In this document: piece after piece, positions 1 to 9,349 of the stretch
Numbering within the stretch: the first letter of the stretch is position 1
How the letters are laid out: every line of letters starts with the position of its first letter
Assembly: GCA_022376465.1 (NCBI GenBank)
Contig: JACDTU010000003.1
Span: 1,364,001-1,428,000, forward strand
DNA length: 64,000 nucleotides
Direction: 5' to 3'
Source of the DNA: Cubamyces lactineus
Taxonomy: Eukaryota > Basidiomycota > Agaricomycetes > Polyporales > Polyporaceae
Notes under the pieces: generated by a model
The model's input: only the letters and a program-made list of their open reading frames with translations
Database searches by the model: none
Told to the model about the DNA's origin: nothing
Program-made: the position numbers and the translations under genes

Positions 1-1202
1 ATGTGAGAGGCCACAGAATATAATCAATAGCTCGCAACAAGTCAATTTTGCCCTCATGTGCTTCGGTTTCTTCGTCGTCGGGACGGCTTTCGCAACGCAG
101 GTATGCACCCCACCCCCTTCTCTGTGGCTGTAGTACTCGAACCATACTGATGAATTGATATGGGGTGACTTAGCTTGGGCTGTGCAATGCCTACTTTGCA
201 ACACTCAACAAGCCGCTCATGTGGACCGGTATACTCCATGGCATTTATGGCCTTGGCTCCTTTGCCAGTCCGCAAGTTGCCACAGCGATGGTGTCTCGAG
301 GTGTCCCGGTATGTTCGCTAACTTGAATTATTAGTGTAGATATCACCGTTCATGAGATATGCTTCCTATTGGCTATCGGCTTAGTACCACTTCTTCTACA
401 CCACCAACGTAGCCCTCAACATCCCTGTCTTCGCATTAGCCTGGTTTGCCTTCCGTAACCTGCAAGCGCTTCCCCAACAGCCAAACGAGGGGGCGGATGG
501 ATTCTCCGGCAACGTTCTGCGTGCGACACTCACTAGCCGTGCCGTCTGGACGCTTGCCATTTTTTTGATGTTGTACGTCGGGGCGGAGGAGTCACTGTGA
601 GTACTACGCACCTCGCTGGTGGTCGAACACCACTCACCAACGGCTCTCATGCACAGAGGTGGCTGGATAGTCTCGTACGTCCTAGAGGTCCGCAAAGGCA
701 GTCCTGAGGGCGCGTCTTGGGTCGCTTCCAGTTTCTACCTCGGTACGTCTTCTGGCTACATGCTCACCCGTCGAGCCTCATACTCCCACAAGGTGTCGCA
801 CTTGGTCGCATCTTCTTACCTCCGCTTAGCATGTTCATGGGCGAACGCCGCGCAGTGCTCATCTACATCGTGTTCGCCATTGGCCTCGAATGCGTCGCGT
901 GGTTCGTACCCGTCCTTGCCTCAACGGCAGTCTGCACTGCGCTCGTCGGGGTTGCTATCTCCACCTTTTACACTGCCGCGATTACTACCGGGGGCAAGCT
1001 CGTTCCGCGCTCAATGCATGCCGACGCATTCGCGCTCATGAGCTCCATCGGGCAAAGCGGGAGCGCGTTCTGGCCGCTCATCATCGGTATCATGAGCACC
1101 AAGAAGGGGATATGGGTCGTCGAGCCGACGGTGGTCGCTTTGTTGGGTGCGCAGGGGATTTGCTGGTTGCTTGTGCCCAAGGTTGGCAGAAGGGTGGAGT
1201 GA
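1..1202 (+). CDS. Major facilitator superfamily transporter (5' partial)
   Basis: Secondary transporter of the plasma or an internal membrane; the substrate cannot be read from sequence. The window opens inside the gene. Exons visible are about 46-100 (ALMCFGFFVVGTAF), 174-309 (a helix pair with the motif GLGSFASPQVATAM, typical of MFS helix 4), one near 390-600, 657-740, and a last exon to the stop at 1202. The last exon carries four hydrophobic helices, including FTYTAAITTGGKL-like and SSIGQSGSAFWPLIIG segments. These match the fungal MFS group related to Bsc6/tetracycline-type carriers. Introns at 101, 310 and 749 have GTATG/GTACG donors. It converges on the Barentsz gene. The MFS assignment is firm, the subfamily is a guess, and the N-terminal helices lie outside the window. 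Confidence 0.85.
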
Positions 1203-1717
1203 CCTTGCGAATGCTTACAGTCAACGGGTGGAATGTTGCGCCTTCCTCCTTCGAATAGAGCTTATAGACCTAGACAGTCGTAGACGGCCTTCGGGTACTC
1301 GTGCAAGCCCACATACGGATGATGGAAATTCTATGAATTGAGGGTGGGATGTCTGAGATAACAGCGAGCTGGAACACTAGCACGTATGGGAAGTGCCTGG
1401 GCATTGGCACGGCATCTGCAGTGTTATTGCGGAGTCGTGATATGGAAGGGACATGGAAGAGCACATGTAATGTAAACTTGCATGAGACAATACGGTACCG
1501 ATACTGTCACTATAGAAAAAGCAGCGGGCAAACCTGGAGGAAACGTATATGGCGTAATCGTACGTGCGTATGAGCCGTGGGAGCTCGAATGAGACCGTAG
1601 AGAGAATAAAAAGCAAAAGAAGACAGAATAACTCAGACCAGAGTCCAAGCGCGTGTAGCAGAACATGATAGAGCAGACGGATGCGGGACAAACGGAGACA
1701 GTGCAGTACGGAGGGAA
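1203..1717. other. Intergenic, convergent 3' flanks
   Basis: About 515 bases between the stops of two converging genes. I see no coding exon, RNA gene or repeat here. It is presumably the two 3' untranslated regions and terminators. Confidence 0.5.
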
Positions 1718-4330
1718 CTAATAGTAGACAACAGGTTGAGAGTGCGAGTGGTGATGATGGTGGGTGAGTTGCTCTGGGGGATACATCTCGTAGTGCATGG
1801 CCTGCTGCGACATGTCTACGTACGGCGCATAGCCGTACTGTTCGGGGTAGTAGTACGCCGGCGGGTACGGAGCGTACGCAACAGCGGGATCCATCGGAGG
1901 AGCATGAGAGTGGTCCATGGGCTGCTGCTGCTGTTGCTCCGCGGAGGTTTCACCGGAGACAGAAACATCCTGCGGCGGGAAGTAGGAAGGCTGTTGCGTC
2001 TCTTCGGCATTGTTGGCTGTGATGCTTGAAGTCGAGAGGCCGCTCCGCTGATGAGACGGTTTGCTCGACTTCTTGCCGTCAGTCGCATCGCTCGGCGCGC
2101 GGATCTCAATGCGACTGCTCTGCCTCGCTGGCGCGAAGATCGGAACACCGGTGATAGGGTCAACATAGGATGCGACGGGTGGCGTGTGGGGATGCGCGAG
2201 GAAGTCAGGGGAGGCGGCGGAGTGGTGGCGCAGGTGTGATGGAACGAAAGGCATGCTCAGCGATGGGTGGTGGGTGTGCATCATAGGACGCGGCGTGAAC
2301 ATGGGCGGGGGAGTGGGCTGAATGTACACTGGGCGGCCGGTGGCGTACTCGTAGGCCATGCCTTGATGGTTGACGGCGACACCGGGCGGCAGCGCCGGAG
2401 CGAAGGCGTATGGCGACCCATACGGCGGCGATGTCGGCGGTGGCATTGGCGTAAAACTAGTCTGCAGAGGATGAAGGACTGGCGGTGCAGGACGCTGCGG
2501 ACGAGGTTCCTCGACGGGTGCAGATGTCGTTCCGGAGGTGCTACCCTCCGACGCGGGAGGGTTGCGCAAAATTGTCTCTTGGATGATCGGGCTAGGAGAC
2601 GTCCTACCATCGGCAATGGGCGCGGTGGGCACAATGATTTGTTCGAGAGGGTTGCGGACCTCTTCCGCCGCCTGACGGGATGAAGACGAGGCGGTCTGGA
2701 TCGGAGAGGATGGACGTTCCGATGCTGTGCTGCGTTGCGGCTTCTCAGCCGCAGCGACTTGCGGCAGTGAAAGATCCACCCGACGATTGGGCACAACATG
2801 CGGGCGAACGGTGAAGATCTCCTCGATCGTGAGTTCTTCCCCTGTAGTCGCGAGCAGTTCGGTGGTCGAAGGCGCCGCAGGCGGTTCTTCAATAGCTTTC
2901 TCCTTGCCTGGTCTGGGAGGGAGTCGCACGACAAACGCCTTGTCGACCTCGTTCTGGGCGGAGGGAGCTGAATCGGTCTTATCAGAAGGAGCGGGGTTTG
3001 CCTGAGATGGCAACTTGACAATGGAGGACCGCTTTGCACCCGGTAACTTCACCCGGATGGGAGGGCCTGCGTCTGGACGTGACTTCGGCGGGACTTCACT
3101 GTACAAAGTGGGGTCGGGTTTTCTCGTCCACATTTTCTCGGGCTTCTGAGCGTACCAAACCCGATCACCCATCGCTATGTTGGACAATGAATGCCGTGAA
3201 GTCGCAGGTGAGGATGCACCGCCACGACCGAAGCCACCACGCCCCCTAGCAGGAACGAAACCTCTACCGCGGAATCCAAATCCACGGACGGGCCCGTTTT
3301 GGGATTGATGCTGCCGTTCCTGCTGTGTACGCCGCTGTTCATCCCGCCGCTTCATTTCCTCAAACCCGTCGTGTGTCCATTGTCGCTCCACCGGGGGTAC
3401 CTCCTCCTGCTGGTTTGGCGCGTCATCGCTCCTAGGACCGTCCTCGTGGCCATAGCCTGACGAATGTCCGTAGAAGCCACGACCACGACCTCGAAATGCA
3501 GGGCCTCCACGTCCACGTCCACGAGATTGCCAACGACCACGCCACCACCCACTAAGGCTCCGGAACTCCTTGTCCAACAGACGGTCGTCATGGCCCCAGA
3601 ACTCTCCCACTTTTGGAACAAAAGAGGGATCGGATTCCAATCGTTGCTGGTATGCTTGCCGAGCTGATAAGGCCCGCGAATGGTGAGCCTGAGGGGAATC
3701 GGGGACGTCGCGCTCATGAGACGTCGAGGCAGTGGCATCTGCGGTGGGGGGCGCTTCTTCCGCGGGCTTGGGGGTGCCAGGAGGAGGTGGAGCAGAACTT
3801 GCCCTCTTCGCTGCGCGTTTCTTGTTGGCTTTGCCAGCCTTGCGTGCGCGAGGGGCAGGAGACGCGTGCCGCTCCAGGCGAGCACCATCCATATCCGCGA
3901 AATCGATGACGGGTAGGCTGGATGCGCCGTTGGCGGCCTCGTCTGCAACCATCTCGGCCCAGTTTGTCGTGTCGGAGAACATGGCAGCCTGACCGTCTGC
4001 ACCGTCCTTGGAGGATCCGTTGGGCAAGCCCGCGAGCTCTACAGGAGGGGGGCTTTGGGTCGTGCTAGGGGTCACGACTTCGGAGTGGGCATCTGCATGG
4101 ATATCGTCGGACGAGGACTCTGAGTCCGACTCTGAATCAATCGAGGAGTGGTCATCATCGGTCTCCGAGTCTGTCCTGACCTCCCGTTCGAATTCATCGT
4201 CACTCTCGAACTCGTCCCTAGCCCGTCCTCTCCTTTTCACAGGGCGACGTTTCCTCGGGATAGGGTTCGATGCGGAGCGCTCAATAGGCTTGCGCGGGTT
4301 CGAAGATGGGGCAGATACAGCGGTAGGCAT
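1718..4330 (-). CDS. Barentsz/CASC3-like exon junction complex protein
   Basis: Predicted core component of the exon junction complex. It would clamp eIF4AIII on spliced mRNA and act in localisation and nonsense-mediated decay. The protein is about 870 residues in one exon. The diagnostic Btz segment is near residues 225-330: a VPKVGEFWGHDDR element, an RGRGRGG-rich linker, then WTHDGFEEMKRRDEQ. The N-terminus has a basic RKRRPVKRRGR patch followed by a long acidic Ser/Asp stretch. The C-terminal half is Pro-rich and ends in Tyr/His-rich sequence, typical of a disordered scaffold. I chose the ATG at 4330 because the reading frame upstream lacks an ATG and a CTTTCAG acceptor sits just before it. 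That suggests a 5' UTR intron of about 55 nt (about 4341-4395). Only the Btz core is recognisable; the rest is low complexity. Confidence 0.85.
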   Translation of the reverse strand: MPTAVSAPSSNPRKPIERSASNPIPRKRRPVKRRGRARDEFESDDEFEREVRTDSETDDDHSSIDSESDSESSSDDIHADAHSEVVTPSTTQSPPPVELAGLPNGSSKDGADGQAAMFSDTTNWAEMVADEAANGASSLPVIDFADMDGARLERHASPAPRARKAGKANKKRAAKRASSAPPPPGTPKPAEEAPPTADATASTSHERDVPDSPQAHHSRALSARQAYQQRLESDPSFVPKVGEFWGHDDRLLDKEFRSLSGWWRGRWQSRGRGRGGPAFRGRGRGFYGHSSGYGHEDGPRSDDAPNQQEEVPPVERQWTHDGFEEMKRRDEQRRTQQERQHQSQNGPVRGFGFRGRGFVPARGRGGFGRGGASSPATSRHSLSNIAMGDRVWYAQKPEKMWTRKPDPTLYSEVPPKSRPDAGPPIRVKLPGAKRSSIVKLPSQANPAPSDKTDSAPSAQNEVDKAFVVRLPPRPGKEKAIEEPPAAPSTTELLATTGEELTIEEIFTVRPHVVPNRRVDLSLPQVAAAEKPQRSTASERPSSPIQTASSSSRQAAEEVRNPLEQIIVPTAPIADGRTSPSPIIQETILRNPPASEGSTSGTTSAPVEEPRPQRPAPPVLHPLQTSFTPMPPPTSPPYGSPYAFAPALPPGVAVNHQGMAYEYATGRPVYIQPTPPPMFTPRPMMHTHHPSLSMPFVPSHLRHHSAASPDFLAHPHTPPVASYVDPITGVPIFAPARQSSRIEIRAPSDATDGKKSSKPSHQRSGLSTSSITANNAEETQQPSYFPPQDVSVSGETSAEQQQQQPMDHSHAPPMDPAVAYAPYPPAYYYPEQYGYAPYVDMSQQAMHYEMYPPEQLTHHHHHSHSQPVVYY

Positions 4331-4914
4331 GGCAAAGGTCTGAAAGAACGAAGACAAAGGCTCGGGTTAGGTCAGATGTTGGAGATGGTTTTACCCGAAG
4401 ATACGCACGAATCGTTTGGTTTTTCGGTTATTCGTTGATGTGATAAAGGTGCTGAATGATAAAGGTGCTATGCAGCGAAAGAACGAGACAGAAACGATAG
4501 CAAAGTGAGGGAGGGCGTGGAGGGCGTCGTGAGTGGCGATGAGGAAGGCAGGAGACACGACGGCGGCAGGCGTCACACAGACGCTGACCGTAGCTTTGTC
4601 AGCAGCTCCCATCCGCTTCCAGCCAAGTCAGTCGACACGCCTTGCTCTCCACCTCTACCACGCTGTCGACTTCCGCAGCATTCACCACGACGGATTCATA
4701 CGCACTCATCGCTTGACTCGATGCGACTCAGGCTCGGACCCGCCCGGAAGTCCTCGCCTTCTATGACCAATTGTTGGTGGTTCTCTGCACTCTATCTGGA
4801 TGTATAAGATAGCATACATAATGTCTAGCAATCTGACCGGTCACACGAAAAGTACAAATGCTTGGTCCACGAAGCACCCGAAAGTCCGCACTGTCGGAAT
4901 TCGCCACGGATATT
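4331..4914. promoter_or_regulatory. 5' region of the Barentsz gene
   Basis: Holds the presumed 5' UTR and promoter of the minus-strand Barentsz gene and the 3' end of the next minus-strand gene. A likely UTR intron lies at about 4341-4395 (donor GTAAAA, acceptor TTTCAG on the minus strand). No conserved coding sequence is seen. Confidence 0.4.
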
Positions 4915-6288
4915 CTACAACTTCGTATGCACGTCTCGCGTGGATGCGGTCCGTGCAAACTGTGGTACGACCTCCGTAATGTAGTCTCTTGCCTCGACCA
5001 TCAGCCAGTGACCGACTCCGTCGATGAGCTCAATTTGAGCGTGTGGGACGAGCTTCCTGGTGATGTCCAGCGCACCCTGGTTTGAGGTCGGGTCGTTCTT
5101 GCCGATGATGAGCAGCACTGGCAAGTCCGGTCTCGGGGCCGGGAGAAGCGAGCCATCTGCAATCACGAATGAAGTGAGTGAGCGTACAAATGGAAATTCA
5201 TTAAACTTACCGTGCTCCTCGTTGTAGCGGTGCAGCGTTGTGCGGTAGTAGTTCAGGGGTCCATGCATACGCCTGTCAAACTGTGATAGGTAATAGTCGA
5301 ACTCCTGCATGCCGTCACGCGAGTCAGTGCGAAGGTTGTATACTCCGACGCACGGAAATCGTACCTGTTGCGTCAATAGCCCCGTTCCCTCCAGCTGGAT
5401 TTCATCGGATCGCAGGACTTTGGGAAGCCCGCCCGGAAGAGTCCAGTTCTGCAGGCGCACATCGCTCTTGTTTCTATCGCGGAATATCAGCTTGAAGAAT
5501 TTCGGGAGCTGTGTTGACATCCGGCGATTAGCGAACGGCTCGCATATCGACGGTTCGTATGCCTACTTTGCTCTCAATCTCCCTGCTGGAATTCTGGTCG
5601 GCGAAAAATAGGTGGTAACCCCAGTTTGGTACCATTTCTACCAGCTTCTCCAACGGCGTGTACGTCTTCGCCGGGGGAACGAAGGGCACTGACATGCTGC
5701 GATGCGTCTCGTCAGAAGAATGCGGACATGAGGCGCTCCTTCCACCTACAGGATCAACGATAGGAGCCTATCCGGGTGCCACAGGGCAAAGCGAGACGCC
5801 ATGAAGCAGCCCCAGTCGTGCCCTACGATGACCTTCATTACCGTGGTTCATTGTAAGCCCCACATCAAATGCTCGCCGGGCAGAGACTGATGAATGGACT
5901 CACAGCTTTCGGGAGTTGCAATAAGTCCATCAAGGCGGCGATGTCGTTCGATATTTTCCGGGGAGTGTACTCCACAGAGTCCTGGGGCTTGTCGGTGCCC
6001 CCGTAGCCCAACTGATCTGGGACGACGACTCTGTACCCGAGTTCGACCCAGGGCTTGATCTGGTAGCGCCAGCCGTACCTGCGCAACAGACACAAGTCAG
6101 TCAACATGCGCCCACAGAAAGAAGGGCATCGAACGCTACCATAGATCAGGGAAGCCGTGAATGCAGATGAGAGTCTTCGTGGTGGCAGGGTCATAGTTGG
6201 CCGGGAGCTGGTCAACAAAGTGGTAGCGGCGCCCCGTGGAAAGGAGCTCGGTGCGGTGGTTGAAGCTGGCTGGGTTTGCAGGATCCAT
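4915..6288 (-). CDS. Epoxide-hydrolase-like alpha/beta hydrolase
   Basis: Predicted soluble epoxide hydrolase that opens epoxides to diols, probably in detoxification or lipid metabolism. The start is the ATG at 6288 (MDPANPASF). Exon 1 ends near 6140 with the oxyanion motif HGFPDLW. Exon 2 begins YGWRYQ and carries VVVPDQLGYGGTDKP. A short exon gives VGHDWG with the nucleophile Asp. The last exons carry the cap region (FDYYLSQFDRRMHGPLNYYR), the acid in GKNDP and the catalytic His in GVGHWLMVE. Splices use ordinary GT-AG borders, and the order of motifs matches soluble epoxide hydrolases of about 330-350 residues. Related dehalogenases share the fold, so substrate type is inferred. It is tandem with and upstream of the Barentsz gene on the same strand. 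Confidence 0.85.
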
Positions 6289-7875
6289 GATGTGTGGAAT
6301 GCGAAGTTTGGTATGTGTATGAGAGTGTAGGCATGGACGAGAGCCAGCTTTTAACCTTTCCGGGCGCCTTGATGCCGCAAGTCGGGGTCGGTGAAAGACC
6401 GAAGAAGGCCACAATCAGACGCATCAGTGAGTTGGGGCAAATGGAACAGTACGAACGGATGTGAGCTGGCGGTGTACCGTGTCGCGAGCCGTTGTATGTT
6501 TGTGAATCTTCCATCACCGTTCTACGAGATCTAGAGACCTCCTCCATGTCGTACACATTCCGTTGCCCGAGATCCCGGCGTGCGATGTGCGCGCTAGTAG
6601 TAGCTGTGACCGGGTACCGTGCGCGTCTTTTGGTCCGACGCCGCAACCCCCGCGACCGCAACCGCACCCACGCGCACCGCTCCGCCTCCAGTTCCTTTGC
6701 ACCAACTCAGGTACTACTTCGCTGTTCTCTTCCCCGGAACACTGCACACAACTCGCCTCAGATCGCTTGCTCTTTGCCCGAGGTAGTCGAGCTTCCTGCG
6801 CTCGGTATCTAACAACATAGCTGCTTATTCCTCGGTTGTCCCCGATTCGAGCGTTCTCAGTCTCGGTGGGCGCAGTTCCGGGCCCCGGATCTCGTCCAAG
6901 GCCTCAGCCTCCCAGATCTGTGCGTGCGAAGAGTCTGAGACCAACGAGCCAACGAAACCATCTATTCACCCCGAGGCGGCCATGCATCCGGACTTGTTGT
7001 GCCCGTTGCCGTAGGACAAGCCGCAGAAGGCTACAGACAGCCCCGGATCGAGCCTCGCGGATTCGCCACGGCTGGCTGCACAAGACTGTCAGTGCGCCCA
7101 CGGCTCCGGTCAAACGGCTCCGTGAGTAGGCCGACCATGTACGCGTGCTACCCAAGGCGATCGACCAAGTTTTGCACGAACCTTCAACCGCTCTAGGAAT
7201 AACCTCATACGTACTGGGTCCCTGGAGGGATCACGATGACACTGGTATGACGAGCCTATACGCCAAGACTTCTTTGGTACCCCCAGCCCTGAGCGTCGCA
7301 TGCTATACCGGAAGGAATGGGTATTCATAGCTTACCGGAGCACATTGAACCAATGCGATGGGCTCTTCCATGTGTGGTGTACATCGACTTTGCGTTTCAT
7401 TACCCGACGAGCACGTGTATCTATGTGCTTTCTCCCATAGCACAAGGCTGGATGGGACCCGAGGCCTGAGGAGTAATGCGTCTGCCTACACGGCCAGGGA
7501 GGAATCTGCGAGATTCTTAAGAGGGGACCCGCCTGCAAATCGTCTGTGATGACCTCTTGTGATGGATTGCAGGTGAAAATGAGTTGATCTCCTGCGATGC
7601 GCGAAGTGCGGGGGACGCAGAGTGACCTCAGATGATCACAAGGTTGCACAGGCGCTAATCATCTTCCCCATTCAAGCTTGCCGGAGAGAGAGAGGAACAG
7701 GCAACTGATTCACACGGCCGATCCGTGGAGTGCGCCCAGATCCAACCCCTCACCTTCTTTCGCCCTGCGGCCAGCGTGCGAGTTTCGACGACTTGCGCAA
7801 CGCAGATACCTCCCATCGATATCGTCGACCATCGCCTCTCGACCATCAACCACTCACGTCGAGGGCTTTCCGACA
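6289..7875. other. Unassigned region at the left edge of the island
   Basis: About 1.6 kb with no gene I can support. Short open frames on both strands are Arg/Pro/Ser-rich, change frame without plausible splice sites and match no family I know. The first few hundred bases should include the hydrolase promoter. It could hold decayed transposon sequence or a poorly conserved gene. Confidence 0.4.
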
Positions 7876-8406
7876 ATGGTTGACTCAGGCATCACCCAGC
7901 GGTACGTCTCAATCGATGTGATTGGCCGCGTATTGAGGGCACGGTGCTGATTGTTTTCCCCAGACCTCTCGCTCTGGACCCGCGGAACAGCAGGAGCCCA
8001 ATTATCAGTGCTGCAGCGCTCCAGAAGCTGCTTCGGGACAGCCTAGGTACGCACATGCAGCCATGTACTCTCATTTGATACTGACACTTTGTTCACAGAT
8101 TCGAGCGCGATGCTCAGTGCTCGTACGGATGAGGCCGCGAAAGTTTTGAAAGCATACGACGAGAACGCACTCCATGTCGACGATAATATCCACCAATGGT
8201 ATCTGCTCTGCCGCCAGCTCCGCCTCCAAGCCACCAGACACGAGCACACATGCATCAAGCTCGTCCAGTACATACTTACCATGCATGCCACCCTCGCCGC
8301 ATACGGTGCCACCACGATCTTGGAACCGATACCAGAAGAAATTGCATACTACGTCAACGTCGAGGTCGTTCGTGACCCCAAGGGCCCGGAGGGAGTGTCT
8401 GGGTGA
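7876..8406 (+). CDS. Small orphan protein (three exons)
   Basis: Unrecognised protein of about 130 residues. The model is clean. The ATG at 7876 gives MVDSGITQR, an intron starts at GTACGT (7905) and ends CCCCAG, a second exon gives LALDPRNSRSPIIS...LLRDSL, and a second intron (GTACGC to CACAG) leads to a third exon. That exon is helical (TDEAAKVLKAYDEN, HQWYLLCRQLRLQATRHEH) and ends VVRDPKGPEGVSG before TGA at 8404. A GTGAGA donor overlaps the stop, so the gene might continue into a further exon. It sits just upstream of the transposon, same strand. No signal peptide or membrane span. Coding status rests on three frame-preserving junctions only. Confidence 0.5.
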
Positions 8407-8574
8407 GAGCGCGCATGTGGAGGCTCATCTAGACGTGGATCCCAGTCTCTGCTGATATTCTGTTGCTCTCGTGTACTATATGCTACCATGCTTCGTTGCT
8501 CGCCTTCGCGGTCTTCGTATACGTGTTCTGTGTTTGTGCTTTTCAATCAGAGTTTTTTGTGCCCTGCGGACATC

Positions 8575-9322
8575 ATGGCGGAGAGCCTTGTGGACAGTCA
8601 GAGACACACGCGAATATTGAGCTCTTTGGATTTCCCTGACCATTGGGACTACAGGCTATGCCGCCCCGATGCCTCCTCCAAATCCCTACTATCCCCCCGC
8701 TCCTCCCATTCCCCAACCGATTTATCAACACTTCGACCCGAACGAGACTACGCAACTCGTCTGGCTAACCTAACTGTTAATTTGAGACCCCATATACAGA
8801 GCCTCTCGATGATCGCACAAGAGTATACCCATTTCGCCGATGTCGTGGTCCAGTGTATTCACACCATTCAGCCACCGCTGAGTTGTTTAGCGCCCACGCA
8901 TCCCAACTGGGGCTGTCCGCGTGTGGCGTCAAAGTCTCTTTCACCTGTTGGACGACCTCCCCGGCATGAAGTCGTCCAACAGCACACAGGCAACAAAAGT
9001 CCGCATCCGTGGCACTGCGTTATCTCCCACTCGAATTCGTATCAAACAACGTTCTCTCTGGCGCTTCCGGGCACTCCGAAGACAGCGCGAACTCGTCACC
9101 TGGTGGACCTCTGCGATCCGCCGGATTTCGCAGGTTGTATATCTTGTACTAGTCCACACTACCGCTTACTTTGCGGGATGTTGTAGCCTTTTGCTGCTGA
9201 CTGATGAGGCCCCGGTCGATCTGCGTACCGCGCTAGCTTGGCACGCGCTACTTTGGGAATGCACGTTCTTATATGCCCTCTTTGTTATAGGCGAGTGGCT
9301 TCCCCTTGTGGTGCTGATATGA
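8575..9322 (+). CDS. Unresolved multi-exon coding region upstream of the transposase
   Basis: Likely coding but not fully solvable by eye. The ATG at 8575 (MAESLVDS) joins over GTCAGA...CTACAG (8597-8654) to a Pro-rich exon (YAAPMPPPNPYYPPAPP, QPIYQHFDPNETTQL). That exon joins over a 41-nt intron (8759-8799) to SLSMIAQEYTHFADVVVQ and following. After about 8900 at least two exon chains are possible. One passes through SASVALRYLPLEFVSNN, uses a 53-nt intron near 9131-9183 and ends in a hydrophobic stretch (ALLWECTFLYALFVI). The region may be a separate cargo gene or the 5' part of the transposase gene, since one chain can enter the next exon at 9350 in phase. I do not recognise the protein. 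Confidence 0.35.
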
Positions 9323-9349
9323 AGTTCTATGCGTACTGACCTCTCGCAG

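Noticed and set aside
6563..7129. Possible plus-strand gene upstream of the island
   Set aside because: Frames are Arg/Pro/Ser-rich, have no consistent splice junctions and resemble no protein family.
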